Counted from the stretch's first letter, positions 17,863 through 28,221 are shown. The stretch is 64,000 nt of DNA from Microcaldota archaeon (GCA_030648615.1 JAUSHJ010000040.1:1-64000); one strand, 5' to 3'. Notes: generated by a model from the letters alone, not told the origin. Translations and numbers: made by a program.

Positions 17863-18816
17863 CTAATTCACACTGCATCTAGAATTCGTACACGTGCTAT
17901 TTCCAGAAATAACTGCACATGATAAAGTAGCCGAGTTTACATCGTTTCCTTGGCAGTAGTACTCTAAAACTTTCGAGCTATCCACGCAAGTGTCCTGATA
18001 AAGAATTCCTGAGGCTACAACTGAACCTGCAATTTCTCTAGTTATTCCATCACTGTCAGTGCAACCAGTAGCATTCAAATTAGTAATACAAGCTCCATTT
18101 GTACAATGCGTGAGCGTAGGGCAGTTAACCAGATCATATGCTGAAGTATTTCCATTACAATAATATTCCGTTAATATGTTATTGGTGCATTTATCATCTG
18201 AGACGTCTAAGAATCCAGAATTATCATCTATTGTTACCTTACCAAATGTTGATATATTATATCCATCACTATCAGTACAAGTAGTTTCTTTTCTTATGCA
18301 TCTTCCATCATAACAATTAGTTTTTTCAGGGCATTCAGATATTGCACCATCTACCAGATTATCCTTGCAACTATACTCACGTATATTTTTGTTCCCGGTG
18401 CAAGAATCAGTTTTAGTATCTCCGTTCAATTCCACAGTTCCTTTCGTGAATAAGTCACTGTCATCACTATCGGTACACGTGTTATTTTTCTTTGGGGTGC
18501 ATTTACCGAAATAACACTGATACCCTTGTGGGCAATTTATTTTTTCTATTTGTACTAAAGATTCATTACAATAATTTTCTTCCAAAGTTGTTATGCTGGT
18601 ACAATGATCGGTAAACTTCTTATTTGCTAAAGTGACAAATCCTTCAGTGTATATATCTATTGCATTACTTCCATTACAATAGTCTGCAGGTGTAGGAATT
18701 GTTTCTATCGTAGAGTTATTATTAGTTTTATTATCTAAATTTACTTTGTTTTTACTATTAGAAGTACAACCAAACAATAAAACCAAAACTACCAGACACA
18801 GAAGAAATTTTTTCAT
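17863..18816 (-). CDS. Secreted cysteine-rich lipoprotein-like protein with internal repeats
   Basis: Signal MKKFLLCLVVLVLLFGC; repeated CTDSDG...C...YCNG...CP units. Confidence 0.75.
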   Translation of the reverse strand: MKKFLLCLVVLVLLFGCTSNSKNKVNLDNKTNNNSTIETIPTPADYCNGSNAIDIYTEGFVTLANKKFTDHCTSITTLEENYCNESLVQIEKINCPQGYQCYFGKCTPKKNNTCTDSDDSDLFTKGTVELNGDTKTDSCTGNKNIREYSCKDNLVDGAISECPEKTNCYDGRCIRKETTCTDSDGYNISTFGKVTIDDNSGFLDVSDDKCTNNILTEYYCNGNTSAYDLVNCPTLTHCTNGACITNLNATGCTDSDGITREIAGSVVASGILYQDTCVDSSKVLEYYCQGNDVNSATLSCAVISGNSTCTNSRCSVN

Positions 18817-18859
18817 ATAATATTTACTACACTAAAATTATAAAAACAGTATATTAATT

Positions 18860-19390
18860 CTAGATATACTGCAAAGATAGTTTTCCTAAGTATGCAAGAA
18901 TTGTGAAACTCAAAATTCTTCCGCAAGCTGTTGCAAGTAAATATCTCCATACTGGGATTTTTAATGCACCTGCTGCCAAACCAGCAATGTCAAATACTGG
19001 GTTCGGAATTAATGCTAAAACAAATATTGCAAGGACGTCATATTTTTCTACCCATTCTTTGTATTTTTTGAATTGTGAATTAGTATTTATTATATCAGAA
19101 GCTCCACGGCCAGCAACGTAACCAGTCAGTTCTCCTATTGCAGATCCAGTTCCTCCTATCAATCCAACAAGGATGGGATCCAGAGATCTGCCTAATGCCA
19201 ATACGATAAATCTTCCAGGTCCCGGTATTAGAACTGTGGCAGACGATGCTATTGCAATTATAAATAATCCCAAGTATCCAAGTTCTTTGAATTTTTCTAT
19301 TTCGTTGTTTAGTGAAAATACCAGTATGATCGTCAATACTGCAAATACTATTTGAACTATTCCTTGGGTTTTTGTGTCCATAATTATCAC
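18860..19390 (-). CDS. VTT/DedA-family membrane protein
   Basis: LIPGPGRFIVLALGRSLDPILVGLIGGTGSAIGELTGYVAGR, LIPNPVFDIAGLAAGALKIPVWRYLLATACGR. Confidence 0.85.
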   Translation of the reverse strand: MIIMDTKTQGIVQIVFAVLTIILVFSLNNEIEKFKELGYLGLFIIAIASSATVLIPGPGRFIVLALGRSLDPILVGLIGGTGSAIGELTGYVAGRGASDIINTNSQFKKYKEWVEKYDVLAIFVLALIPNPVFDIAGLAAGALKIPVWRYLLATACGRILSFTILAYLGKLSLQYI

Positions 19391-19569
19391 TAGTTGGCTC
19401 AGCTGATCCTCTTTCAGTCACTGTTGTCAGGTTACTTCGGGTACCCCGACCGACTAAATACCTCTACTCATCATCGCCAATTATAATGTGTTGGCGAGCT
19501 TTGAAAATACTTATCTTTTCAAATAAATATGTAATATCAGTGGTTATGGTTGCTAATTTAAAACCTATC

Positions 19570-19815
19570 GAGACAAAGTATTCCTGCTATTGGCTATTAG
19601 TCAGTGGCAGGTTAGCTAATTATAAATTAACTGCTGTCACGATCGAGGAAACATCGTTTCCGAGATATTTGCTCGATAGAGCAAACGGAAGTGACTGGAA
19701 TTCTGTCTTTAAGAAATACTGAAGACTAGGAAGGCCATATTGCATTAGTTTAGCATTAGTCAATGGGTGATTGAACTAACTAGTTCAATACTCATAAATT
19801 ACAGTAGTAATTTAT
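19570..19815. repeat. Hairpin-rich segment upstream of tRNA-Ala
   Basis: GGAAACATCGTTTCC, TTTGCTCGATAGAGCAAA, TTGAACTAACTAGTTCAA, TAAATTACAGTAGTAATTTA. Confidence 0.7.
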
Positions 19816-19816
19816 T

Positions 19817-19966
19817 GGGCTCGTAGCTCAGTACCGTTTGTATCAATTAATATACTCGGTTGAGTAACAGCAGAGCACCCGCCTTGCACGCGGGGGGCCG
19901 AGGGTGCGAGAGCTTTGTCCTGGCGGACAAAATTAGCCAGCAAAGCCGTCTATCCCTCCGAGTCCA
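19817..19966 (+). tRNA. tRNA-Ala(TGC) with D-loop and T-loop inserts
   Basis: GGGCTCG/CGAGTCC-A acceptor, GCTC...GAGC D stem, CCCGC-CTTGCAC-GCGGG anticodon arm, GAGGG...CCCTC T stem. Confidence 0.88.
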
Positions 19967-20245
19967 TTTCTTCTTTTTTGTCTTGTGTTGTGGGTCTTGA
20001 GTCTTGCCTACTGACGAATGAAAAACCTATTACTATTAGCGTCAGCTATGGACGAAGGAGGGAAGAGTCTTGTTATGATAGTGTCTGGATTCAAACGAAA
20101 CTGGTGCAACTGTCGAAAGAAAAAATATTATATTTGATGCCAGTGCCAAATAATAATCTGGTAAATCGCTATGCAATATTCTGGTACTATCAATCAGTTC
20201 CATTTATCTAACTTTCTCTCTTTAATATAGAAAAAAGGTAAGTAT

Positions 20246-21322
20246 ATGCAATTAAAGAAAACTCCGTTGAATGCAGCACATTATCGTTTAGGAGCAAAAA
20301 TGGTTGAGTTTGGCGGCTGGGATATGCCTGTTCAGTATACTGGCATAATCGAAGAACATAATGCTGTACGAAACACCGTAGGCATATTCGATGTTTCTCA
20401 TATGGGAGAAGTATACGTTACTGGCCTCAATGCCAAAACATTCATAAATAATCTAATTACTAACGACATAAACAAATTAGTGCCTGGCCAAATCTTATAC
20501 TCCCCAATGTGCTATGAGCATGGTGGCATTGTTGATGATCTTCTAGTCTATAAATTTAGTGATGAGAAATTTCTAATTGTTGTTAATGCCTCTAATATCG
20601 ATAAGGATTTTGCCTGGATGCAGAAAAATTCTCAGGGTGCAGAATTAGTTGATCATAGTTCTGATGTTGGAGAAGTTGCGTTACAGGGTCCAAAAGCGCA
20701 CTTAGTATTGCAGAAATTAACTAAGTTTGATTTGAATTCGCTCAAGACATTCTACTTTGCTGAATTCGAAGTTGCAGGGGTCAAGTGTTTAGTTTCAAGG
20801 ACTGGTTATACTGGGGAAGACGGGTTTGAGATATATATTCAGGCAATAGAAACCGAGAATATCTGGAATGCTATTCTAGAAGCAGGTCAAGAGTTTGGCA
20901 TCAAGCCTTGCGGCTTGGGTTGTAGAGATTCATTGAGGTTAGAGGCAGGACTAATGCTCTATGGCAATGATATGACTGAGAACGTTACGCCATTAGAAGC
21001 ACCATTGAAATGGACGGTAAAACTTGATAATCATGAATTTATTGGAAAAAAAGCACTTCTAGAAAAACCACTTACCAGAAAGCTAGTTGGTTTTGAATTA
21101 TTAGAGCGTGCAGTTTCTAGGCATGGCAATGAGGTTTATATCAACGGGCAGAAGTTTGATTTAGTTGCCAGTGGTATTTTTTCTCCTACACTGCAGAAAC
21201 CAATAGGATTTGCATTCGTTCCTATGGATTTACCAATGGGGGGAGAAATTGAAATAAAAATTAGAGAAGGAAAAATAGTTAAGGCAAAAATTTGTAGCCA
21301 TAGATTTTATAAGAGGAAATAA
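20246..21322 (+). CDS. gcvT: Glycine cleavage system T protein (aminomethyltransferase)
   Basis: MVEFGGWDMPVQYTGIIEEHNAVRNTVGIFDVSHMGEV, RTGYTGEDGFEIY. Confidence 0.96.
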   Translation: MQLKKTPLNAAHYRLGAKMVEFGGWDMPVQYTGIIEEHNAVRNTVGIFDVSHMGEVYVTGLNAKTFINNLITNDINKLVPGQILYSPMCYEHGGIVDDLLVYKFSDEKFLIVVNASNIDKDFAWMQKNSQGAELVDHSSDVGEVALQGPKAHLVLQKLTKFDLNSLKTFYFAEFEVAGVKCLVSRTGYTGEDGFEIYIQAIETENIWNAILEAGQEFGIKPCGLGCRDSLRLEAGLMLYGNDMTENVTPLEAPLKWTVKLDNHEFIGKKALLEKPLTRKLVGFELLERAVSRHGNEVYINGQKFDLVASGIFSPTLQKPIGFAFVPMDLPMGGEIEIKIREGKIVKAKICSHRFYKRK

Positions 21323-21643
21323 TTATCTTCTAGTAACTACCTTTGCAAGCATCGGTGTTGTCTGTTCTATCAATTCCATCTCAAGTTCCTTTATCTTTTT
21401 AACTAATGGATTCTTTTCATTCAATTTGTAAAGTACTGTTTTTCCAAACGTTCTGGTTGATTCTACTAATTTTAATTCTATTAATCTGCCCCAATATTTG
21501 TAAAAAGTAACTTTGCTCAATCCAGTTTCATCTATGATTTGCTTCTTTGAATAGTCAAATAATCTATTTTCCAGTAGGAAATCAATCATTCTAAGTAGTG
21601 GAGTATCTCCCAAATATTCGATCAAAACTGATTTTTCTTCCAT
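21323..21643 (-). CDS. Winged-helix transcriptional regulator
   Basis: YSKKQIIDETGLSKVTFYKYWGRLIELKLVESTRTFGKTVLYKLNEKNPLVKKI. Confidence 0.75.
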   Translation of the reverse strand: MEEKSVLIEYLGDTPLLRMIDFLLENRLFDYSKKQIIDETGLSKVTFYKYWGRLIELKLVESTRTFGKTVLYKLNEKNPLVKKIKELEMELIEQTTPMLAKVVTRR

Positions 21644-21697
21644 CTATTTCTTATGAAGATAATCATTTATAAATCTATACTTTGAAAGGTATACTAA

Positions 21698-21976
21698 GTG
21701 AACTATATGGTATCAGATGATGAACTTAAGGCAACCATACTCCATCGTTTAGCCAAGAAGAGAAAGTGGGGAGAAAGCCATACTGCTTTTGAGAATGTAG
21801 CTAAAGGAGTTCCACCTCATTTCAAGGGGAGGATGAAAGATTTGGCAGAGGAACTCATTAAAGAAAATTTTATTTTACAAAAACCAACTGGTTATGGTTT
21901 GCAAATATCCTTAAATGTTGGAAAGAGCGAAGAAATTAGATGGATCATTAAAAAATATCTACAAGTTGAACTATAA
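21698..21976 (+). CDS. Hypothetical small protein
   Basis: Intact ORF. Confidence 0.55.
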   Translation: MNYMVSDDELKATILHRLAKKRKWGESHTAFENVAKGVPPHFKGRMKDLAEELIKENFILQKPTGYGLQISLNVGKSEEIRWIIKKYLQVEL

Positions 21977-22026
21977 CTAAACTTTATAAACGAAAGCAAT
22001 AACTAATCAATATTGGGTAGTAGGTA

Positions 22027-22134
22027 GACAAGCTTGTTGCTTAGGGCAACAAGATGTCCACGCAATTGTCGAGCGCGACAATGCGCACATTGTTCGAAAC
22101 ATCGAACAATTGTGTTGTTGCAATGCAACAATTG
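22027..22134. repeat. Tandem hairpin array D upstream of gcvH
   Basis: TTGTTGCTTAGGGCAACAA; CGCAATTGTCGAGCGCGACAATGCG; ATTGTTCGAAACATCGAACAAT; TTGTTGCAATGCAACAA. Confidence 0.9.
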
Positions 22135-22167
22135 GATGCTAGAAGTTTGAGATTCGCTGGTGTTTTT

Positions 22168-22548
22168 ATGGCATTGAAATTTACAAAAGATCATGAATGG
22201 ATAAGAACTGATGGAGATTTTGTAGTCGTAGGTATTTCTGATTATGCTCAAAAAGCACTCGGAGATTTAGTAAGTTTGGAATTGCCAAAAGTTGGCAGAG
22301 TTCTAAAACAACACGATAGTTTCTCGATTGTAGACTCGATGAAAGCAAGTAGTGATGTCTATGCACCAATAAGTGGTGAAGTAGTAGAAATAAATTCCCC
22401 TCTTAATAATAATCCTCAATGGATAAACGAATCTCCCTATGAAAAAGGATGGATGATAAAAATTAAGCCATCAAATCCTGCCGAGTTAGATGTACTAATG
22501 TCAGAAGAAGATTACAAAAAATACCTTTCTGGTTTGGGTAGTCACTAA
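22168..22548 (+). CDS. gcvH: Glycine cleavage system H protein
   Basis: MALKFTKDHEWIRTDGD ... SFSIVDSMKASSDVYAPISGEVVEIN; start placed at 22168 after GGTG, not the track start inside the array. Confidence 0.94.
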   Translation: MALKFTKDHEWIRTDGDFVVVGISDYAQKALGDLVSLELPKVGRVLKQHDSFSIVDSMKASSDVYAPISGEVVEINSPLNNNPQWINESPYEKGWMIKIKPSNPAELDVLMSEEDYKKYLSGLGSH

Positions 22549-23879
22549 TGAATTATATACCTATCACTGATCAAGACGAGAAAGACATGCTCGCATTGCT
22601 CGGGTTAAAAAATATAGAGGAATTGTTTACACATGTTCCAGCTAAGCTTAATCGTGACCTTGCACTCGGAGAGCCTCTAAGTGAACTTGAATTAAAGAAA
22701 CATTTGCAGGAATTAAGTGAAAAGAATAACGTACTGAAATACTTTAGAGGTGCAGGAAGTTATTTGCATTACGTTCCCAGTGCAATTAATCATCTTATTT
22801 TACGTGGTGAGTTTTTTACTGCATATACTCCATATCAGCCAGAAGTAAGTCAAGGTACTTTACAGGCAATATACGAATTCCAAACGTTAATTTGTGCACT
22901 GACTGGTATGGATGTTGCAAATGCAAGTATGTATGATGTTGCTACAGCAGCAGCTGAATCTATGCTATTAGCAAGAAGTGAAAATGAACGGAACGAAGTA
23001 GTCATTGCCAATCCATTAAATCCACAATATTTAGAAGTGTTGAAGACTTATGCTGCAAGTTGTGGATTTGTTTTACATGAGGGTATAAGCAAATTAACCG
23101 ACAAGACTAGTTGTGTTATTGTTCAACAGCCAAGTTATCACGGATCTATAGAAGATTTAAAACAATTTTCAGACAAAATACATGAAAAAGGAGCAATGCT
23201 TGCAGTAATTATTACTGATCCTACTTCTCTTGCAATTATCGAACCTCCTGGGAGTTTTGGTGCAGATATTGTTGTTGGGGACTTACAATGCTTTGGTAAT
23301 GGGTTAAATTTTGGCGGACCGTCTGGGGGGTTTATGGCTGTAAAAAAACAGTTCATAAAGAAAATTCCAGGAAGACTTTGTGGAATGACAAATGACGATA
23401 AGGGAAATACAGGTTTCATACTTACTTTACAAGCAAGAGAGCAGCATATCAGACGTGAAAAAGCTACAAGTAACATTTGTACTAATCAGGCATTGAATGC
23501 ACTTGCTTCTACTATTTATCTTTCACTTCTTGGTAAAACTGGTTTGAGAAATGTTGCTATGAAAAGTTATCATAATGCGCACAAGTTACAAAAGTTGCTA
23601 GAGGTTAGCGGGTTTAAGCTAGTTGATGGTAGCAAACCATTGTCAGCGGGGCAAAAAAACGCTGACAACATTTGTCACGAAACTCGTGACAAATCATTTT
23701 ACAATGAATTTTTAGTTGAGACTCCAGTTCCAGTTAAAAATCTAAACGCAAAACTTCAAGACCACGGATTTTTAGGTGGAGTAGAAGTTGCAGAAAACAA
23801 ATGGTTGCTCTGTTGCACGGAAATGTTGGATGACAAGGATATTGAAAAATTTGTTGAGACCGTTAAGAGTGTGAAATAA
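22548..23879 (+). CDS. gcvPA: Glycine dehydrogenase (decarboxylating) subunit 1
   Basis: YIPITDQDEKDMLALLGLKNIEELF; FRGAGSYLHYVPSAINHLILRGEFFTAYTPYQPEVSQGTLQAIYEFQTLICALTGMDVANASMYD. Confidence 0.95.
   Translation: MNYIPITDQDEKDMLALLGLKNIEELFTHVPAKLNRDLALGEPLSELELKKHLQELSEKNNVLKYFRGAGSYLHYVPSAINHLILRGEFFTAYTPYQPEVSQGTLQAIYEFQTLICALTGMDVANASMYDVATAAAESMLLARSENERNEVVIANPLNPQYLEVLKTYAASCGFVLHEGISKLTDKTSCVIVQQPSYHGSIEDLKQFSDKIHEKGAMLAVIITDPTSLAIIEPPGSFGADIVVGDLQCFGNGLNFGGPSGGFMAVKKQFIKKIPGRLCGMTNDDKGNTGFILTLQAREQHIRREKATSNICTNQALNALASTIYLSLLGKTGLRNVAMKSYHNAHKLQKLLEVSGFKLVDGSKPLSAGQKNADNICHETRDKSFYNEFLVETPVPVKNLNAKLQDHGFLGGVEVAENKWLLCCTEMLDDKDIEKFVETVKSVK
23638..23698. repeat. Hairpin pair inserted in frame within gcvPA
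   Basis: TTGTCAGCG...CGCTGACAA and TTTGTCACGAAACTCGTGACAAA; flanked by CATT/CATT, 57-nt period (19 codons). Confidence 0.75.
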
Positions 23880-25307
23880 ATGACAATGCCAAAACTCATC
23901 TTTGAATACGATACGAAAAATACAAATCATGTTCCTACTGTGAACGAAAAGCTAGATTTACCAGAGCATCTAATTAGAAAAGATCTAACCATTCCTGATA
24001 TTAACGAAGTTGATGTTATAAGGCACTTCACAGAATTAAGCAAGAGAAATTATGGTGTAGATAATGGTTTCTATCCACTAGGTTCGTGCACAATGAAATA
24101 CAATCCAAGGATAAATGAAGACGTGGCAAGATTAAACGGATTCGGAAATCTTCACCCATTAGCAGGAGATGAAAATTCACAGGGTGTCCTAGAGCTTATG
24201 TACAATCTTGAGCACATCTTGTCAGAAGTAACTGGCATGGATGCTGTTTCATTGCAGCCAGCAGCAGGTGCTCATGGAGAAGTAACCTGTTGTATGATCG
24301 CCAGAAAGTACTTTGGAAAGAGTAGAAACAAAGTAATAATTCCAGATTCAGCACACGGAACTAATCCCGCAAGTGCAGCCATGTGCGGTTTTGAAATTGT
24401 AGAGGTAAAAACAAATGCAAAAGGCGGCGTTGACATTGACGAGCTAAGGAGTAAGGTAGATAGCAACACTGCAATGTTTATGCTTACAAATCCAAGTACG
24501 TTAGGATTATTTGAAGAGAATATCGTCGAGATAAATAAAATCTTGCACGATGCTGGTGCACTAACCTATTGTGACGGTGCAAACATGAACGCCATGATGG
24601 GCATCACAAGACCAGGTGATCAAGGTTTTGACATGATGCACCTTAATCTTCACAAAACTTTTAGTACTCCTCACGGTGGTGGAGGTCCAGGCGCAGGTCC
24701 AATTTGCGTAAAGAAACACCTAGCTAAGTATCTTCCAGTTCCAAGAGCCGTAAAACACGGTGACGGTTACAAATTCGAATATAATTATCCAGATTCCATT
24801 GGAAAAGTAAAAGGATTCTTTGGAAATGTTGGAATGCTTGTACGTGCCTATGCCTATGCCAAAGCCTATGGAAAGAATTTGACAAAAGTTTCACAGATCG
24901 CAGTTCTAAGTGCTAATTATATTATGCGTTCTTTGGATAAATACTATCATCTTCCTTACAATAAAACCTGTGCCCATGAATGTGTATTCAGCGGAGAGAA
25001 ACAGGCAGCTAAAGGTGTACACACTATGGATATTGCTAAGCGATTATTGGATTACGGATTCCATGCACCAACGATTTACTTCCCACTAATTGTAAAAGAA
25101 GCGATAATGATTGAACCAACTGAAAGTGAAAGCAAGGCAACGTTAGATTCGTTTATAGAAACGATGAAGAAGATTGCTCATGAAGTTGAAACGCAGCCAG
25201 AATTGCTTCATAACGCACCCACAACTACTCCTGTTGGCAGGCTAGATGGTGTAAAAGCAGCTAGGCAGCCTAACTTGAGATATGAACCTGTTTGTAGGAT
25301 TTGCTAA
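23880..25307 (+). CDS. gcvPB: Glycine dehydrogenase (decarboxylating) subunit 2
   Basis: [49 protein letters not shown]. Confidence 0.96.
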   Translation: MTMPKLIFEYDTKNTNHVPTVNEKLDLPEHLIRKDLTIPDINEVDVIRHFTELSKRNYGVDNGFYPLGSCTMKYNPRINEDVARLNGFGNLHPLAGDENSQGVLELMYNLEHILSEVTGMDAVSLQPAAGAHGEVTCCMIARKYFGKSRNKVIIPDSAHGTNPASAAMCGFEIVEVKTNAKGGVDIDELRSKVDSNTAMFMLTNPSTLGLFEENIVEINKILHDAGALTYCDGANMNAMMGITRPGDQGFDMMHLNLHKTFSTPHGGGGPGAGPICVKKHLAKYLPVPRAVKHGDGYKFEYNYPDSIGKVKGFFGNVGMLVRAYAYAKAYGKNLTKVSQIAVLSANYIMRSLDKYYHLPYNKTCAHECVFSGEKQAAKGVHTMDIAKRLLDYGFHAPTIYFPLIVKEAIMIEPTESESKATLDSFIETMKKIAHEVETQPELLHNAPTTTPVGRLDGVKAARQPNLRYEPVCRIC

Positions 25308-25877
25308 TTACTCCTGTCCTACTTCTCGTCTATCTTTGTCTTCTTCAGTCTGAGGTAAAAACCTAGATCTTTTTATGCCTATAAGACTAATTCCTGATGA
25401 GGTTACACAATGACAGTTTACGAGAAAATTAGTGCTGAAAGGTATTGTTATTTCATCACCGGTATTTTTTCTTAATTCCGAGTCTGTTAGTGGTAAAAGA
25501 ACTATTACTCCACTATCTGTAATATCATAGACAATTGGAATTTCTAAAGTTGCAATTGATCTAGACATCCCAGTTACAAATGAAGAACATGAATCTGGAA
25601 GAAGAGAAAAGTTAATCAAATGATCCCCGATCCGTATTTTTCTTTGATTTGAAGAGAGAACAAAACTAGTTACTGGTATTTCTGATATATCTGATGAAGG
25701 TTTTGCACCTATATTGTGGAGCCTTTTATATTCTGCTGGGGGAAGATAATCCGTTTGATCAGTGTATGCTTTTGATATTTTAGGAGTTAAAATAATTCCA
25801 GCAATAAGAAGCAGTCGGGCTGAGAATCTGAAAATCGCAGTTCTATGATTTATTGGCATATTCGATAGTTTATGCAT
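25308..25877 (-). CDS. Hypothetical exported protein
   Basis: Hydrophobic N-terminus; intact ORF. Confidence 0.5.
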   Translation of the reverse strand: MHKLSNMPINHRTAIFRFSARLLLIAGIILTPKISKAYTDQTDYLPPAEYKRLHNIGAKPSSDISEIPVTSFVLSSNQRKIRIGDHLINFSLLPDSCSSFVTGMSRSIATLEIPIVYDITDSGVIVLLPLTDSELRKNTGDEITIPFSTNFLVNCHCVTSSGISLIGIKRSRFLPQTEEDKDRREVGQE

Positions 25878-25966
25878 AATTTATTTAACTCGTTTCAAAT
25901 TATAAGTATTCCGAACTTTAATTTTCGATGCAAATGTTTAAATTTTTTTACAAACATAGGTAAATT

Positions 25967-26821
25967 ATGCTTCTTAGGAATACGAAACTCAACCCAGTGC
26001 CCGGAATACATTTTATTGAATTGTCAAGACAGCGACCTGTCCAACGACTTTTGTTGATAGAACAACTCAGAATAGCTGCAGATGAAAAACCAAAATCTTC
26101 CGAATGGCAAGACAGAGGCATTGTGCAGTTACATTCTGGATCTTTTAGGGTTTCCGAACTCCCAGGTCTGATTAGTTATCGTCAAGTTGGCACATTTGGC
26201 GTGTCTGCTTCTATTGGGGAATCCAGTCAGAGATTTTTAGTGCCTCTTCTAGGAGAAATACGGACAATGGCAGAACTTCAGTTACGCTTAAATTCCATTG
26301 AACACTTTCCACTTGAACATCTCCTAAGAGAAGTAGAATCAAAAGTAACAAAAGAAAGAAGTTGGCACGAATTAAAACTGAAATTAAATTCATTTTTAGG
26401 TCGTTACGAAAAACTGACTCCAGAAGAGGCAAGAGAATTCAGAGATTCTATTTATGCATTTCTTCATAGGATGGTAACTGAACTTAGGGTTTTGACAGAT
26501 GATCAAGAAATTTATATGACCTTGGCTGCTATGTTAAGAGCAGCAAAAGGATTTAGTGACCGTGCAGATCATAAAACTGAAGTATTAGATTCATTGGTAT
26601 GGAGATTAGAACATATACATAATTTTCTGAGGCATTCTGAACTTTTTACATGTCTAACTAACTCACGTAATCCAAATTTAGAAGTTGCTAAAAGACACTT
26701 TAATTTTTGGTTAAATTCATATGACGGTTACTATCTAGGTTCTTCCAACCATAATCCTGCAAGACAAGATTGGGAAGCATTCGAAGATATGTGTACAGAG
26801 CGTAAATCAGTGATGGAATAA
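25967..26821 (+). CDS. Hypothetical protein
   Basis: 284-aa intact ORF. Confidence 0.55.
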   Translation: MLLRNTKLNPVPGIHFIELSRQRPVQRLLLIEQLRIAADEKPKSSEWQDRGIVQLHSGSFRVSELPGLISYRQVGTFGVSASIGESSQRFLVPLLGEIRTMAELQLRLNSIEHFPLEHLLREVESKVTKERSWHELKLKLNSFLGRYEKLTPEEAREFRDSIYAFLHRMVTELRVLTDDQEIYMTLAAMLRAAKGFSDRADHKTEVLDSLVWRLEHIHNFLRHSELFTCLTNSRNPNLEVAKRHFNFWLNSYDGYYLGSSNHNPARQDWEAFEDMCTERKSVME

Positions 26822-26854
26822 GCTTTTCGGTACACGTCTTTACTATTTCTGATT

Positions 26855-26962
26855 CTACTGTAAATTCTATCGATGTTAAAGAATTCTTCTTTAATAGTTG
26901 TAACTTGCAAAGCAATTTACTCGAATTTACAACAAGACAAATTCCTTTTCAATTTGTCTTTT
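26855..26962. repeat. Palindromic element family F, expanded copy
   Basis: TACTGTAAATTCTAT...GAATTTACAACAAGACAAATT...AATTTGTCTT; extra hairpin TTAAAGAATTCTTCTTTAA nested in the first loop. Confidence 0.8.
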
Positions 26963-27010
26963 CTTTTCTTTCTATCTATTTTTTAATCATTTTTATTCAA
27001 ATGAAGAAAC

Positions 27011-27949
27011 ATGACTAATTGTAATCCTTTTGTTAACCCAGATACTGCACAGAAACCACCATGGCTAAAGATAAAACTGCCAGAAGGTGACGAGATAGGG
27101 AAATACGAGCACGTTAAACAACTCACAAAATCAAAAAAGCTTCATACTATTTGCGTAGAAGCAAGATGTCCAAATATTAATGAATGTTGGAGTGGCGGAA
27201 CAGCCACTTTCTTACTTATGGGGGATATTTGCACCCGTTACTGTAGATTTTGTCATACTAAAAGTGCAAGAGAAGGAGTTCCAATGCGGGATCTGAAAGA
27301 AGAACCAGAACACTTGGCAGATGCAGTAAAAGAAATGAAACTGGAATATATCGTGCTCACTTCCGTAGATCGTGATGATCTTTCAGATCAAGGGTCAGAA
27401 CATTTTGCAACTTGCGTAAGAAAAGTCAAGGAAACTACTCCACACGTTTTAGTTGAACTTCTAATTCCAGATTTCAGGGCAGATGAAAAATGCTTGAAGA
27501 CGGTAGTAGACTCAGGTGCAGAAGTAGTTGGACACAACATGGAAACTGTTGAACGATTGCAGGGAACCGTGAGGGACAATCGTGCAGGTTATCAACAATC
27601 TCTCAGTGTTCTTACTACAATAAAAAAAATCAATCCAAATACTTATACAAAAACAGCATTGATGCTTGGTCTAGGAGAAACAGATGAAGAAATTGAGAAA
27701 ACAATGGATGACCTGAGAGCAATCAATTGCGACATAATTACATTTGGTCAGTATCTCCAGCCAAGCAAAAAACACATCGCAGTTCAAAGTTACGTTACAC
27801 CAGAAAAATTTAAATTCTGGCAGAAAAAAGCTGAGGACAAAGGATTTTTATATTGTGCAGCAGGGCCATATGTAAGAAGCAGTTATAGAGCTGGGGAATT
27901 TTTCATGAAAGGTATTTTAGAGAAAAAGAAAAAAGGTGCTTTGGCATGA
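27011..27949 (+). CDS. lipA: Lipoyl synthase
   Basis: CVEARCPNINECW, GDICTRYCRFCHTKSAREG (radical SAM). Confidence 0.97.
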   Translation: MTNCNPFVNPDTAQKPPWLKIKLPEGDEIGKYEHVKQLTKSKKLHTICVEARCPNINECWSGGTATFLLMGDICTRYCRFCHTKSAREGVPMRDLKEEPEHLADAVKEMKLEYIVLTSVDRDDLSDQGSEHFATCVRKVKETTPHVLVELLIPDFRADEKCLKTVVDSGAEVVGHNMETVERLQGTVRDNRAGYQQSLSVLTTIKKINPNTYTKTALMLGLGETDEEIEKTMDDLRAINCDIITFGQYLQPSKKHIAVQSYVTPEKFKFWQKKAEDKGFLYCAAGPYVRSSYRAGEFFMKGILEKKKKGALA

Positions 27950-28221
27950 AATCTGGAAAAAATATTTACAAAGCAGGTAAACTCCTCAAAATATCTTTAG
28001 AATACGATAACGTAATTAGACAAATAAAAATCACAGGAGACTTTTTTCTTTATCCTGAAGAAGGAATTGAGCAATTACAGTTACAGCTTATAGGGGCAGA
28101 GTTAACTAAAGAAAAACTAACTGATCGAATAAATCAAATTCTAAAAATTGAAAAACTTGAACCGTTCGGTTTTAATTCAGAGCAATTAGCTGAAGCAATT
28201 TTAGGTGCGTGCAAAGAGTGA
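27946..28221 (+). CDS. Lipoate-protein ligase accessory/C-terminal domain protein (LplB-like)
   Basis: KAGKLLKISLEYDNVIRQIKITGDFFLYPEEGIEQLQLQLIG; overlaps lplA start. Confidence 0.75.
   Translation: MKSGKNIYKAGKLLKISLEYDNVIRQIKITGDFFLYPEEGIEQLQLQLIGAELTKEKLTDRINQILKIEKLEPFGFNSEQLAEAILGACKE

Noticed and set aside
19391-19500. Possible tRNA or C/D box RNA upstream of the DedA-like gene
   Set aside because: Could not pair acceptor or T-arm sequences, nor find a convincing C/D box set.
19095-20211. ORFs at 19095-19421, 19486-19722 and 19915-20211
   Set aside because: Shadow or tRNA-overlapping frames without recognisable protein features.
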